A DNA stretch of 64,000 nucleotides from an uncultured Bacteroides sp. (GCF_910578895.1 NZ_CAJTSC010000009.1:12343-76342), one strand, 5' to 3'; positions 26,406-35,124 are shown, counted from the stretch's first letter. Made by a program: numbers and translations. The notes: generated from the sequence alone by a model not told the origin.

Positions 26406-27244
26406 CTTTCTCCCTCTATTTCCAACATTTTCTGCTCTTCTTGTCCGCTGCGCGAAATGACGCGCACATTGCTCACCTTCCCGAAATCGGTGGCGAGTTT
26501 TATCTTCAACAGGTACGAAAGCCCGTCGTGAGAATCGGACATGTCGTCAACCGTCCCTACCATGACCCCTTCGGGAAACACCGTAGAATAGCCGCTGGTC
26601 ACCACCGTATCGCCCAGATTAAATTCCGCATGACGAGGCAAATCTTTCAAATAGGCAAAACGCGAATCTCCGCCCTCCCACTTCAGATAACCGAAGTAAT
26701 CGCTGCCCACAATCTTGCAACTGATACTCGACTTGCTGTTCAGCAACGGAATAACCACCGAATAGCGAGAAGAGGTCTTATATACAATGCCCACCACGCC
26801 GTTGGCATCCACCACGCCCATCTCCGGACGGATACTGTCTGCCGAACCGCGGTCCAGCGTTATATAGTTATCCGCCTTATTCAGACTGTTCTTGATGACA
26901 TTCGCCTTGAATATACGGTAATCGGCAGGTGCAAGACGCTCCAAACTATACAGTTTTACGGAATCCAGCCCCCGTTCTTGCAGGCTTTTCTCGAGCAAGG
27001 CGACTCGTTGTTCCAGCCACATGTTCCGGTCGAGCAGGTCTTCGTTGACCGATTTCAGGTGGAAATATGAACTGACACCTCCCGAAACCTCATAAACTTT
27101 CCCCGCCACTCCGTTTGCCGAAGTAAAATACACACTCTGCTGGTAATGGTTGAAACGGAATAATAAAACAAAACTGGTAACCTCCAACAGCAGAAAGAGG
27201 AACCAGTAATTGTATTTAATAAGAAAGTTCAGTAAATTCCGCAT
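26402..27244 (-). CDS. mreC: Rod-shape-determining protein MreC
   Basis: Periplasmic scaffold that activates PBP2. 280 residues: an N-terminal membrane helix (about 13-30), a coiled-coil segment (about 65-95), and the two beta-barrel MreC core (ANVIKNSLNKADNYITLDRG, GVVDANGVVGIVYKTSS, GDTVVTSGYSTVFPEGVMVG). It sits 2 bp after mreB and overlaps mreD by 4 bp. Confidence 0.95.
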   Translation of the reverse strand: MRNLLNFLIKYNYWFLFLLLEVTSFVLLFRFNHYQQSVYFTSANGVAGKVYEVSGGVSSYFHLKSVNEDLLDRNMWLEQRVALLEKSLQERGLDSVKLYSLERLAPADYRIFKANVIKNSLNKADNYITLDRGSADSIRPEMGVVDANGVVGIVYKTSSRYSVVIPLLNSKSSISCKIVGSDYFGYLKWEGGDSRFAYLKDLPRHAEFNLGDTVVTSGYSTVFPEGVMVGTVDDMSDSHDGLSYLLKIKLATDFGKVSNVRVISRSGQEEQKMLEIEGER

Positions 27245-27246
27245 AC

Positions 27247-28269
27247 CTATCTCATCAGGAACGAGAAGCGGTCAACGTTCTTCAATGCAACGCCCGTACC
27301 TTTGGCAACGGCATGCAAGGGGTCTTCCGCAATGTGGAACGGTATGTTGATTTTATCGGTCAGACGCTTGTCCAGTCCGCGCAGCAAAGCACCGCCACCT
27401 GCCAGGTAGATACCGTTGTGCACGATGTCGGCATACAGTTCGGGCGGCGTATTCTCCAATGCGCTCAAGATGGCGGTTTCAATCTTGGAGATTGATTTCT
27501 CCAGACAGTGCGCCACTTCCTGATAGCATACGGGCACTTCCATAGGAAGCGCAGTGATACGGTTCGGGCCATGAACGATGTAGTCTTCGGGGGCATCCTC
27601 GCCCAGTTCGGTCAAGGCTGCGCCAACGTTAATCTTGATACGTTCCGCCATACGCTCGCTGACCTTCACGTTGTGCTGGCGACTCATGTACTCCTGGATA
27701 TCGGCAGTCAGGTCGTCACCGGCAATACGTATGGAGTTGTTGGAAACGATACCGCCCAGTGAGATAACGGCAATCTCCGTAGAACCGCCCCCTATGTCAA
27801 CAATCATATTGCCTTCCGGCGCTTCCACATCAATACCGATACCGATAGCAGCGGCCATCGGTTCGAATATCAGGTAGACGTCACGCCCGCCGGCATGCTC
27901 GGCAGAGTCGCGCACGGCACGAAGCTCCACTTCCGTACTGCCCGAAGGGACACCTATCACCATACGCAGTGAAGGAGAGAACAGGCGGTTGCGGTTGTTT
28001 ACCATCTTGATAAGCCCGCGTATCATCTGCTCGCAGGCATAGAAGTCGGCAATCACCCCATCGCGGAGCGGACGGATAGTACGTATGTTCTCGTGGGTCT
28101 TTTCGTGCATCATCTTTGCCTTCTCGCCCACGGCAATCATCTTGTCCGTGCGACGGTCCAAAGCCACCACCGAAGGCTCGTCCACTACTATCTTACCGTT
28201 TGTGGTAATGATGGTATTGGCAGTGCCGAGGTCCATCGCTATTTCTTGTGTAAAAGAGAATAATCCCAT
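27247..28269 (-). CDS. mreB: Rod-shape-determining actin homologue MreB
   Basis: Cytoplasmic actin-like filament protein directing lateral wall synthesis. 340 residues from the ATG at 28269 (MGLFSFTQEIAMDLGTANT), the usual start of Bacteroidetes MreB. The ORF is open for 26 more codons upstream, but those codons are only the translation of the heptad array at 28276-28331, so they are left out. Phosphate-binding DLGTANT, VDIGGGSTEIAVISLGG and the adenosine motif AGGGALLRGLDK are present. It is followed by mreC after 2 bp. Confidence 0.96.
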   Translation of the reverse strand: MGLFSFTQEIAMDLGTANTIITTNGKIVVDEPSVVALDRRTDKMIAVGEKAKMMHEKTHENIRTIRPLRDGVIADFYACEQMIRGLIKMVNNRNRLFSPSLRMVIGVPSGSTEVELRAVRDSAEHAGGRDVYLIFEPMAAAIGIGIDVEAPEGNMIVDIGGGSTEIAVISLGGIVSNNSIRIAGDDLTADIQEYMSRQHNVKVSERMAERIKINVGAALTELGEDAPEDYIVHGPNRITALPMEVPVCYQEVAHCLEKSISKIETAILSALENTPPELYADIVHNGIYLAGGGALLRGLDKRLTDKINIPFHIAEDPLHAVAKGTGVALKNVDRFSFLMR

Positions 28270-28275
28270 TTGTTC

Positions 28276-28387
28276 GAATTTTGAATTATGAATTTTGAAT
28301 TGCGAACTGTGAATCATGAATTCCGAATGACCTGCCATCCCTTCCATTCATAATTCAAAATTCACAATTCAAAATTAAAAAATTAAT
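28276..28387. repeat. Inverted pair of heptad arrays between purH and mreB
   Basis: Left half 28276-28331: eight 7-mers of GAATNNN (GAATTTT, GAATTAT, GAATTTT, GAATTGC, GAACTGT, GAATCAT, GAATTCC, GAATGAC). Right half 28346-28387: 7-mers of ATTCANA (ATTCATA, ATTCAAA, ATTCACA, ATTCAAA) decaying into A/T. The two halves are reverse complements in style, so the mRNA leader of mreB could form a long imperfect hairpin. The right end overlaps the purH stop by a few bases. Confidence 0.85.
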
Positions 28388-29906
28388 GTTTAAAGTGCCG
28401 GAACCCTGTTATCACCATTGCGATGTCGTGTTCATTGCAATAGTTGAACGAGAGTTCGTCCTTGATACTTCCGCCCGGCTGGATAACAGCCTTGACACCT
28501 TCATTGCCCGCAATCTCCACACAATCGGGGAAGGGGAAGAAAGCATCGCTCGCCATTACGGCGCCGTTCAGGTCGAAACCGAAGTTCTTCGCCTTCTCGA
28601 TGGCTTGCTTCAAGGCATCCACACGGCTGGTCTGGCCCACACCGCTTGCCAGCAGTTGCTTACCCTTCGCCAATACGATGGCGTTAGACTTGCTGTTCTT
28701 CACAATCTTGTTGGCGAAAAGCATATCCTCCACCTCTTCGGCAGTAGGAGCCTTGGTGGTTACCGTCTTCAAATCCTCGGATGTTTCCACTTTCAGGTCA
28801 CGGTCCTGCACCAACACGCCGTTGAGCAACGAGCGGAACTGCTTCTTGGGCAGAGCAGCCTGCTTGCGGACCAAGATGATGCGGTTCTTCTTCTGACCGA
28901 GGATTTCCAATGCGTCCACATCATAATCGGGAGCGATAATCACCTCGAAGAATATCTTGTTGATTTCCTCGGCAGCCTCCTTGTCGATTACGGAATTTGT
29001 GATGAGCACACCGCCGAATGCGGAAACCGGATCGCCGGCAAGCGCATCTTTCCAAGCCTCCAACACAGTGGGGCGCGAAGCCAGGCCACAGGCATTGTTA
29101 TGCTTCAGGATGGCGAAAGTGGTATCCGTAAATTCATCGATCAGGTCAACGGCAGCGTTGATGTCGAGCAGGTTGTTATAAGAGATTTCCTTACCGTGGA
29201 TCTGGTCGAACATGGCATCAATGTTACCGTAGAAGTATCCTTTCTGGTGCGGGTTCTCACCATAGCGCAACGTCTTCTGGTTGTTGGCAGACTGACGGAA
29301 AGCAGAACCTTCTTCACCATCGAAGTGGTTGAAGATAGCCGAATCGTAATGCGAAGAGACGGCAAACGCCTCTTTGGCAAACCAGCGGCGCTCTTCGAGC
29401 GAAGTGGTGGCTCCATGCTCCATAAGCATGTCGCGGAGCGGCTGGTACTGAGCCTGTGAAGCAACGATTACCACATCGTTGTAGTTCTTGGCTGCGGCAC
29501 GTATCAGGGAGATTCCGCCTATGTCGATTTTCTCGATGATAGCCGATTCTTCGGCACCGCTCGCCACGGTTGCCTCAAACGGATACAAGTCAACGATGAC
29601 AAGGTCTATTTCGGGAATTTCATATTTCTCAATCTGTTGCATGTCTTGTTCCAACCCGCGACGGCAAAGGATACCGCCAAACACCTTCGGGTGCAAAGTC
29701 TTTACGCGTCCGCCCAGAATGGAAGGATAAGTCGTAAGATCCTCCACTGCCTTGCAGGGATAACCCAAAGATTCGATAAACTGACGAGTTCCACCGGTTG
29801 ACAGGAACTCTACACCTTCTTCATGCAGTTTGGTGATGATTTCGTCCAAACCTTCTTTATGGTAAACGGATACCAGAGCTGTTTTAATTCTTTTTGTTTC
29901 AGACAT
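28383..29906 (-). CDS. purH: Bifunctional AICAR transformylase/IMP cyclohydrolase PurH
   Basis: Catalyses the last two steps of purine synthesis to IMP. 507 residues, usual length. The N-terminal MGS-like cyclohydrolase domain has ALVSVYHKEGLDEI, FLSTGGTRQFIESLG and GGRVKTLHPKVFGGILCRR; the C-terminal transformylase has LRYGENPHQKGYFYG, ILKHNNACGLA and SDAFFPFPDCVEIAG near the end. A -7 box lies 47 bp upstream. It is the first gene of the cluster leading into mreB, separated from it by the heptad pair. Confidence 0.97.
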   Translation of the reverse strand: MSETKRIKTALVSVYHKEGLDEIITKLHEEGVEFLSTGGTRQFIESLGYPCKAVEDLTTYPSILGGRVKTLHPKVFGGILCRRGLEQDMQQIEKYEIPEIDLVIVDLYPFEATVASGAEESAIIEKIDIGGISLIRAAAKNYNDVVIVASQAQYQPLRDMLMEHGATTSLEERRWFAKEAFAVSSHYDSAIFNHFDGEEGSAFRQSANNQKTLRYGENPHQKGYFYGNIDAMFDQIHGKEISYNNLLDINAAVDLIDEFTDTTFAILKHNNACGLASRPTVLEAWKDALAGDPVSAFGGVLITNSVIDKEAAEEINKIFFEVIIAPDYDVDALEILGQKKNRIILVRKQAALPKKQFRSLLNGVLVQDRDLKVETSEDLKTVTTKAPTAEEVEDMLFANKIVKNSKSNAIVLAKGKQLLASGVGQTSRVDALKQAIEKAKNFGFDLNGAVMASDAFFPFPDCVEIAGNEGVKAVIQPGGSIKDELSFNYCNEHDIAMVITGFRHFKH

Positions 29907-29952
29907 GGATTTGCGTATTAAAATAATGCGTATATTATACTGTTCAATGGTG

Positions 29953-29960
29953 CAAAGTTA
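29953..29960 (-). promoter_or_regulatory. -7 box for purH
   Basis: CAAAGTTA on the plus strand is TAACTTTG on the minus strand, an exact TAnnTTTG match, 47 bp upstream of the purH ATG. No -33 box is clear. Confidence 0.5.
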
Positions 29961-30267
29961 CGAATTTTGTTTATTCACACATACATTCATATACAATAAA
30001 TTAGGTATAATTAAAAAAGGAACTTATTATTAATCATCCGTTAGCGAAACCGGCGCCTGTTTCACCCTGCCGAAAAGCACTCCTCCCGGCAAACGCCCGC
30101 CACCGGCACGATGATGGCGAAACGGCAGAAACATAGAAGCGGAAGGAAGATGCCAAAACACCCCCAAATACACCAATCACCCCTGCCACAGATATCTGCG
30201 ACAGGGGTGATTTTGTTAATAAGAGAGTTTTGACAACCCTCCCGTCTATTCCATATCGTGCGTTCCG
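29961..30267. other. Gap between the M13 peptidase and purH
   Basis: No gene seen. Besides the purH promoter and the terminator hairpin at 30176-30211, it has a GC-rich stretch (30040-30150) with one isolated GAAAC-N8-GTTTC dyad (30046-30063) of the same 18 bp size as the 22 bp arrays; the neighbouring 22 bp positions are not dyads. Confidence 0.5.
30176..30211. terminator. Terminator hairpin, CCTGCCACAGA core
   Basis: A near-perfect 36 bp palindrome from ATCACCCCTG to CAGGGGTGAT with two mismatches, then TTTGTT on the plus side. It lies 57 bp downstream of the M13 peptidase stop on the minus strand. The central sequence CCTGCCAC-AGATATCT is shared with the terminator at 35002-35041. Confidence 0.65.
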
Positions 30268-32304
30268 TTACCAGATAGAAACCCGTTCCTCCACCGGCAC
30301 AAACATCGGATCGTTTTCAGTAATGCCGTAAGCCTCGTACCAAGCACCGATTTGCGGCAGGGCACCGTTCACACGCCACTTGCCCAATGAGTGGACATCG
30401 CTCTTGGTGCGGTTCAGCACCTCTTCGGGACGGATGTTGTTGCCCCATACGCCTGCATAAGCCAGGAAGAAGCGCTGTTCGGGAGTGAAGCCGTCCAGTA
30501 CCGGCAGCGGAGCGGCAGCCGTGGCTTTCCTGAATGCCTGATAAGCAACCTGCAAGCCACCGTGGTCGGCAATATTCTCGCCCAACGTCATGCGGCCGTT
30601 GCCATGCACGCCCGGAGCAACCTCGATGCTGTCGAACACGTTCACCATAACCTGGGCACGTTCGTCGAAACGTTTGGAGTCTTCCTCGGTCCACCAGTCT
30701 TTCAGGTTGCCGTCCTTGTCGTACTGGCGGCCCTGGTCGTCGAATCCGTGCGTCATCTCATGACCGATTACCACACCGATAGCGCCGTAGTTGAACGCAT
30801 CGTCCGCATTCATGTCGAAGAACGGATATTGCAGGATACCGGCAGGGAAGCAGATTTCGTTCGTAGTCGGATTGTAGTAAGCATTCACGGTCTGCGGAGT
30901 CATCAGCCACTCTTCCTTATCTACCGGCTTGCCGGCTTTCGCCACCATTTCGGCATGTTGCCACTCGTTGGCGCGCTCCATATTCGCCCAGTAAGAGTCG
31001 TTTTTGATTTCCAGGGTCGAGTAATCCTTCCAGGTATCGGGATAACCTATTTTCACATGGAAAGCAGCCAGTTTCTCCAGCGCCTTCACCTTTGTGGAGT
31101 CGCCCATCCAGGCAAGGTTCTTGATACGCTCGCCCAGGCTCTCCTGCAAATTCTTCACCAGAGTCACCATGCGCTCCTTGGCGGCGGCAGGGAAATATTT
31201 CTCCACATACATCTGCCCTACAGCCTCGCCCAGCGCAGAACTTACCGTGCCTACCGCACGCTTCCAGCGGGGTTGCATCTCTTGCGTACCGCTCATGGTG
31301 CGCTGGTAGAAGTCGAAGTTCTGTTCCGCCATCGCGTCATTCAGCATGCCGGCGGCAGCGTCAATCAGCTTCCATTGCAGGTAAAGCGCCTGTTGCCCTA
31401 CGGGCAGGGTGTCCAGGATGTCGGCGGCGGCTTTCAAGGAAGCGGGCTGACCCACGATAATCTCCTTCACATCTTTCAGGTCCATGGCAGAGAGATAAGC
31501 GTCCCAGTCGAAAGTAGGATAATTCTTATTCAGCTCTTCCATGCTCATCTTATTGTAGTTGGCACGCGGGTTGCGCAGCTCCGTACGCGAGCGGTAAGCC
31601 TTTGCCAGGCGCGTCTCCACATCCATCACCACTTCCATGCCTTTCTTGGCGGCAGCTTCGTCGAAGCCCGCCAGCCCGAACATCTTCTGCACATGCGTGC
31701 GGAACGCTTCGCGGATTTTGGCGGTAGCCTCATCGTCCTCCAGATAATATTCGCGCTCGCCCATGCTCAAACCTGCCTGATAGGTCTGTGCGGCGTTCAT
31801 GCTGCTGTTCATCTCGTCGGCACCTACATACAGGATATTGTAAGCCACGATGCCCTTCTTCTGCATCTCGCCCAGCAACGCATACAACTCTTTTTTGTCC
31901 TTCAATGCGCCCAAACGGTCGAGTTCCGCCCGGATAGGAGCGATACCGTCGTTGTTCAGCTTCACGCTATCCATTACAATCTTGTACAAATCGCCCACTT
32001 TCTGCGCCACGCTGCCGGCTTCGTGCTGCGTGGCAGCCAGTTCCTCGATAAGTCCCTGTATCTGCTTGCGGTTGTTTTCAGCAAGAACGGTAAAGGAACC
32101 ATACTGCGAGTACTCGGCAGGAATGGGATTGTTCTTCATCCAGCCTCCGCAAGCGTACTGGTAGAAATCCGTTCCGGGCAAAGCCGTTGTGTCAAGGTCG
32201 GCAAGCCGGACGCCCGCCGTAAGTCCGGGCTGCTGCTTGCCTGTGCTGCAGGCACCTGCCATCAGGCAGAATGCCGCAATGGGTAAAAAATAAGATACTT
32301 TCAT
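30268..32304 (-). CDS. M13-family zinc endopeptidase (PepO/neprilysin-like) lipoprotein
   Basis: 678 residues, usual for the family. Lipoprotein signal with lipobox MAGAC (Cys19). The zinc site is H515-E516-M-T-H519 in VIGHEMTHGFDD, with the upstream substrate-binding VNAYYNP (about 473-479) and the downstream zinc ligand in LGENIADHGG; the C-terminus has the family motif VHSLGKWRVNGALPQ. The protein should be anchored in the periplasm or outer membrane and cut short peptides. It begins 19 bp after the ABC-F gene, so the two are probably co-transcribed. Confidence 0.95.
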   Translation of the reverse strand: MKVSYFLPIAAFCLMAGACSTGKQQPGLTAGVRLADLDTTALPGTDFYQYACGGWMKNNPIPAEYSQYGSFTVLAENNRKQIQGLIEELAATQHEAGSVAQKVGDLYKIVMDSVKLNNDGIAPIRAELDRLGALKDKKELYALLGEMQKKGIVAYNILYVGADEMNSSMNAAQTYQAGLSMGEREYYLEDDEATAKIREAFRTHVQKMFGLAGFDEAAAKKGMEVVMDVETRLAKAYRSRTELRNPRANYNKMSMEELNKNYPTFDWDAYLSAMDLKDVKEIIVGQPASLKAAADILDTLPVGQQALYLQWKLIDAAAGMLNDAMAEQNFDFYQRTMSGTQEMQPRWKRAVGTVSSALGEAVGQMYVEKYFPAAAKERMVTLVKNLQESLGERIKNLAWMGDSTKVKALEKLAAFHVKIGYPDTWKDYSTLEIKNDSYWANMERANEWQHAEMVAKAGKPVDKEEWLMTPQTVNAYYNPTTNEICFPAGILQYPFFDMNADDAFNYGAIGVVIGHEMTHGFDDQGRQYDKDGNLKDWWTEEDSKRFDERAQVMVNVFDSIEVAPGVHGNGRMTLGENIADHGGLQVAYQAFRKATAAAPLPVLDGFTPEQRFFLAYAGVWGNNIRPEEVLNRTKSDVHSLGKWRVNGALPQIGAWYEAYGITENDPMFVPVEERVSIW

Positions 32305-32323
32305 GCTTATATTAAAATAAATG

Positions 32324-34294
32324 TTACTGTCCTCTTGCTTCCTCCAGTTCCATCGAAGCCGCGTCCCACTCTTCCATTACACGGTCGAGCTGTTCCTTCA
32401 GCTTCCGGTGCTGTTCGTAGAGCGCCATGTCCGAAGCTCCCTCCGGCGTTGTCATCTTGGCTTCAAGGATAGAGATAGCCGACTCCGTCTGCTCTATCTC
32501 CGCCTCGCAGTCCGCCACGCGGCGTTCCATCTTCTTGAGCCGCTTGTTGAGCTCCTTCTGCTCCTCGTAAGAGAGTTTTGCGGCAGAAGGCTGCGCCGTC
32601 GTTCCGGCATTGCCGCCGGCAACCGCCTTTCCCGCAACGGGAGAGGGCGACAATGAAGGAGACTTCTGCAAGTCGTTCAGGTTCTCTATCTGCTTCTTCT
32701 GCAAGAAATCGTAGATGCCTCCAAGGTGCTCCCTCACCAATCCGCCGCCAAATTCATATACCTTAGTCGCAAGACCGTCCAGAAAATCACGGTCGTGGCT
32801 CACAATTATCACCGTACCGTCAAAATCGCGGATTGCCTCTTTCAGCACATCCTTCGAGCGCATGTCAAGATGGTTGGTCGGTTCGTCAAGGATAAGGAAG
32901 TTCACCGGTTCCAGCAGCAATTTAATCATGGCAAGGCGGGTACGCTCTCCGCCGCTGAGCACTTTCACTTTCTTGTCCGAAGCCTCTCCGCCGAACATGA
33001 ACGCTCCCAGGATATCGCGTATCTTCAGCCGGATGTCGCCCACCGCCACACGGTCGATGGTGTCGAACACCGTCCGGTCCTCGTCCAGCAGTTGCGCCTG
33101 GTTCTGCGCAAAGTAGCCAATCTGCACGTTGTGTCCCAGCGTAAGCTTGCCGGCATAGTCCGTAATCTCGTCCATGATGCACTTGACGAGCGTGGACTTG
33201 CCTTCACCGTTCTTGCCCACAAACGCCACCTTGTCGCCACGGTTGATGGTGAGGTTTACGTCGTGGAAGACGACATGGTTGCCGTATGCCTTCGCCACAT
33301 CCTCGCAGATGACCGGATAGTTGCCGCTGCGGCTGCTGCAGACGAACTTCAACCGCAGCGAGGAGTTGTCTTCCTCGTCCACTTCGATGCGTTCTATCTT
33401 CTCCAGCTGCTTGATGCGGCTCTGCACCTGCACGGCTTTGGTGGCTTTGTAGCGGAAGCGTTCGATGAACTCTTCCGTGTCCTGTATCTGCTTCTGCTGG
33501 TTTTCGTAGGCACGCAGTTGCTGTTCGCGGCGTTCCGCGCGGAGTTGCACAAACTCATCGTACTTCACCTTATAGTCGTAGATGCGCCCGCAGGTTATCT
33601 CGATGGTGCGCGTGGTGACGTTGTTCAGGAAGGCGCGGTCGTGGCTGACCAGCACCACAGCATTGGCGCGGGTGGCGAGGAAATTCTCCAGCCACTGGAT
33701 GCTCTCGATGTCGAGGTGGTTCGTGGGCTCGTCGAGCAGCAGCACGTCGGGACGGCGGAGCAGCAGTTTGGCAAGCTCGATACGCATGCGCCAGCCACCG
33801 GAGAACTCGCTCGTGGGGCGGTCGAAATCGGCACGGCAGAAACCCAACCCCTGAAGCGTGCGTTCTATTTCGGCACGGTAGTTGGTACCGCCCATCATCA
33901 GGAAGCGTTCGTTCTCGTGGGTGAAGCGGTCTATCAGTTTCTGATACTCCTCGCTGTCGTAATCGGTGCGTTCGGCAAGCTGCCGGTTCATGCGCTCGAT
34001 GTCCGCCTGCATCTCGAAGATGTGCTCAAAGGCAAGTTCCGCCTCCTGCATCACGGTGCGCTCGTCACTGAGTATCATCACCTGCGGCAGGTAGCCGATG
34101 GTGCACTCGCGGGGAACGGCGACAACGCCGGAAGCGGGTTGCTGGATGCCTGCCAATATCTTGAGCATGGTGGACTTGCCCGCGCCGTTCTTGCCGACAA
34201 GGGCTATGCGGTCTTTCTTGTTGATGACATAGGAAACGTCTTCGAACAGGGGGGTGGCATTGAACTCCACCTTCAGTCCTTCTACAGCTATCAT
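32324..34294 (-). CDS. ABC-F family ATPase
   Basis: 656 residues, cytoplasmic, no membrane segments. Two nucleotide-binding domains: first with VGKNGAGKSTMLK (about 33-45), FSGGWRMRIELAKLLLRRP and LLLDEPTNHLD; second with VGKNGEGKSTLVK, LSGGERTRLAMIKLLLEP and LILDEPTNHLD. A charged inter-domain linker and a C-terminal coiled coil (KLSYEEQKELNKRLKKMERR onwards, about 570-656) give the Uup/EttA-like architecture. Such proteins act on the ribosome; the Uup-like C-terminal coil suggests a housekeeping and not an antibiotic-resistance role, though this is inference. Followed by the M13 peptidase gene. Confidence 0.93.
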   Translation of the reverse strand: MIAVEGLKVEFNATPLFEDVSYVINKKDRIALVGKNGAGKSTMLKILAGIQQPASGVVAVPRECTIGYLPQVMILSDERTVMQEAELAFEHIFEMQADIERMNRQLAERTDYDSEEYQKLIDRFTHENERFLMMGGTNYRAEIERTLQGLGFCRADFDRPTSEFSGGWRMRIELAKLLLRRPDVLLLDEPTNHLDIESIQWLENFLATRANAVVLVSHDRAFLNNVTTRTIEITCGRIYDYKVKYDEFVQLRAERREQQLRAYENQQKQIQDTEEFIERFRYKATKAVQVQSRIKQLEKIERIEVDEEDNSSLRLKFVCSSRSGNYPVICEDVAKAYGNHVVFHDVNLTINRGDKVAFVGKNGEGKSTLVKCIMDEITDYAGKLTLGHNVQIGYFAQNQAQLLDEDRTVFDTIDRVAVGDIRLKIRDILGAFMFGGEASDKKVKVLSGGERTRLAMIKLLLEPVNFLILDEPTNHLDMRSKDVLKEAIRDFDGTVIIVSHDRDFLDGLATKVYEFGGGLVREHLGGIYDFLQKKQIENLNDLQKSPSLSPSPVAGKAVAGGNAGTTAQPSAAKLSYEEQKELNKRLKKMERRVADCEAEIEQTESAISILEAKMTTPEGASDMALYEQHRKLKEQLDRVMEEWDAASMELEEARGQ

Positions 34295-34323
34295 AGTGTC
34301 AATGGATTAATCGTTTAAGGCTG

Positions 34324-34331
34324 CAAAGGTA
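34324..34331 (-). promoter_or_regulatory. -7 box for the ABC-F gene
   Basis: CAAAGGTA on the plus strand reads TACCTTTG on the minus strand, an exact TAnnTTTG match, 30 bp upstream of the start. The repeat element copy 1 begins about 70 bp further upstream. Confidence 0.55.
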
Positions 34332-34399
34332 GCGATATTATTTTTATTTACGCGCAATCGCACACCCAAAGCTTTTGCGGCGGCAACGGCTCTTTCACT

Positions 34400-34860
34400 T
34401 TCTGACAATCTGTATTTTCCGGTGCCGCAGAATCGCTTGTTTCCGCCCCGATGTGCTGCCGGCGGAAAAAAACGGAACGGAAAGCAGTTATCTTTCACAC
34501 ATACAGCGCAATAGCAAAATCCTTACAAACTAACCGGCGCGGAAAAGCGCCGGAAATGCCGCGTACGGGCATCCCGTTTGCCGGATATCGGTGTTTGCGG
34601 CGAGCGGCATTAATGCCGCTCGTGATGGACATTAGTGTCTATCGCGACAGACATTAATGTCCATCACGTCAGACATTAACATCCCTCGGCCGAAACACTG
34701 GTGTCCAACGGAAGAAAAAACGGATTTCTGCATAAACGGTGCATTTTTATCGAAAAAAGAAGCATATCCATCCGCGGTTTATGCAGGACGCTTCTATTTC
34801 GGAAGCAAGGCGCAGGGGCGGAAGTAAGCAAAAAGGCGGTTCCGTTGCCTTTTTGTCACG
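34400..34860 (+). repeat. Structured dispersed element, copy 1 (~461 bp)
   Basis: Aligns over its whole length with 56320-56803. Order of parts in both copies: TCTGACAAT start; TTTCCGCC / GGCGGAAA inverted arms; hairpin CCGGCGC / GCGCCGG; ATGCC / GGGCAT hairpin; the 22 bp dyad array; TGCATAAAC / TTTATGCA arms; and a closing hairpin AAAAAGGC / GCCTTTTT (34830-34854) that looks like an intrinsic terminator. Copy 1 is one 22 bp unit shorter than copy 2. The element fills most of the gap between the ABC-F gene and the nucleotidyltransferase. An ORF crossing it resembles one crossing copy 2, but differences are not concentrated at third codon positions, so it is not called as coding. Confidence 0.8.
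34584..34781. repeat. 22-bp-period dyad array, RRCATTAATGYC type (copy C1)
   Basis: Nine units starting at 34584, 34606, 34628, 34650, 34672, 34694, 34716, 34738 and 34760. The best units are GGCATTAATGCC (34606), GACATTAGTGTC (34628), GACATTAATGTC (34650) and GACATTAACATC (34672); 34601-34622 is a perfect 22 bp palindrome. Outer units decay but keep the register. Confidence 0.85.
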
Positions 34861-34897
34861 AAAACGCGCCTAAATGGAAAGTCCGTGATAATAGCCG

Positions 34898-34964
34898 GGC
34901 ACGGATTGCACGGAACCCACAGGTCTTTCTTTTATCAATCCGTGTATTCCATGCAATCCGTGCC
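34898..34964. repeat. Long inverted repeat, GGCACGGATTGCA arms
   Basis: Arms 34898-34915 and 34947-34964 are 18 bp with one mismatch (GGCACGGATTGCACGGAA against GGCACGGATTGCATGGAA), around a 31 bp loop that contains a further ATCCGTG. Possibly a transcript-stabilising or terminator structure; not part of the paralogous element, since copy 2 lacks it. Confidence 0.65.
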
Positions 34965-35001
34965 TGAAAGGGAGAGGTGTGCGGAAACGCTCTTATCAAA
35001 A

Positions 35002-35041
35002 AAATCGTCCCTGCCACGGACATCTGTGGCAGGGACGATTT
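35002..35041 (-). terminator. Terminator downstream of the nucleotidyltransferase
   Basis: 40 bp palindrome from AAATCGTCCC to GGGACGATTT with one mismatch; on the minus strand it is followed by a run of seven T. It lies 84 bp after the nucleotidyltransferase stop. The core CCTGCCACGGACATCTGTGG resembles the terminator at 30176-30211. Confidence 0.75.
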
Positions 35042-35124
35042 ATATATTCGGGGTATTTTGACACACCCTCAAGGAGAAGAGGGAATGTGCTTTACAGGAG
35101 AGCCGCCGTGCGGCAGTCCGTTTT

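Noticed and set aside
28270..28347. 26-residue N-terminal extension of MreB
   Set aside because: It is the translation of the GAATNNN heptad array, and the MGLFSF start is the usual one for the family.
30046..30063. Additional 22-bp dyad array around GAAAC-N8-GTTTC
   Set aside because: Only one unit is a dyad; positions 22, 44 and 66 bp on do not pair.
34584..34781. CRISPR array for the regular 22 bp repeats
   Set aside because: The repeated part is only a degenerate dyad, the period is far too short for repeat plus spacer, units diverge from each other, and no cas gene is present.
34701..34967. ORF of 88 codons similar in translation to one at 56577-56804
   Set aside because: The likeness comes from the paralogous DNA element. 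Over the aligned part substitutions fall about equally on all three codon positions, and the lengths and ends of the two ORFs differ.
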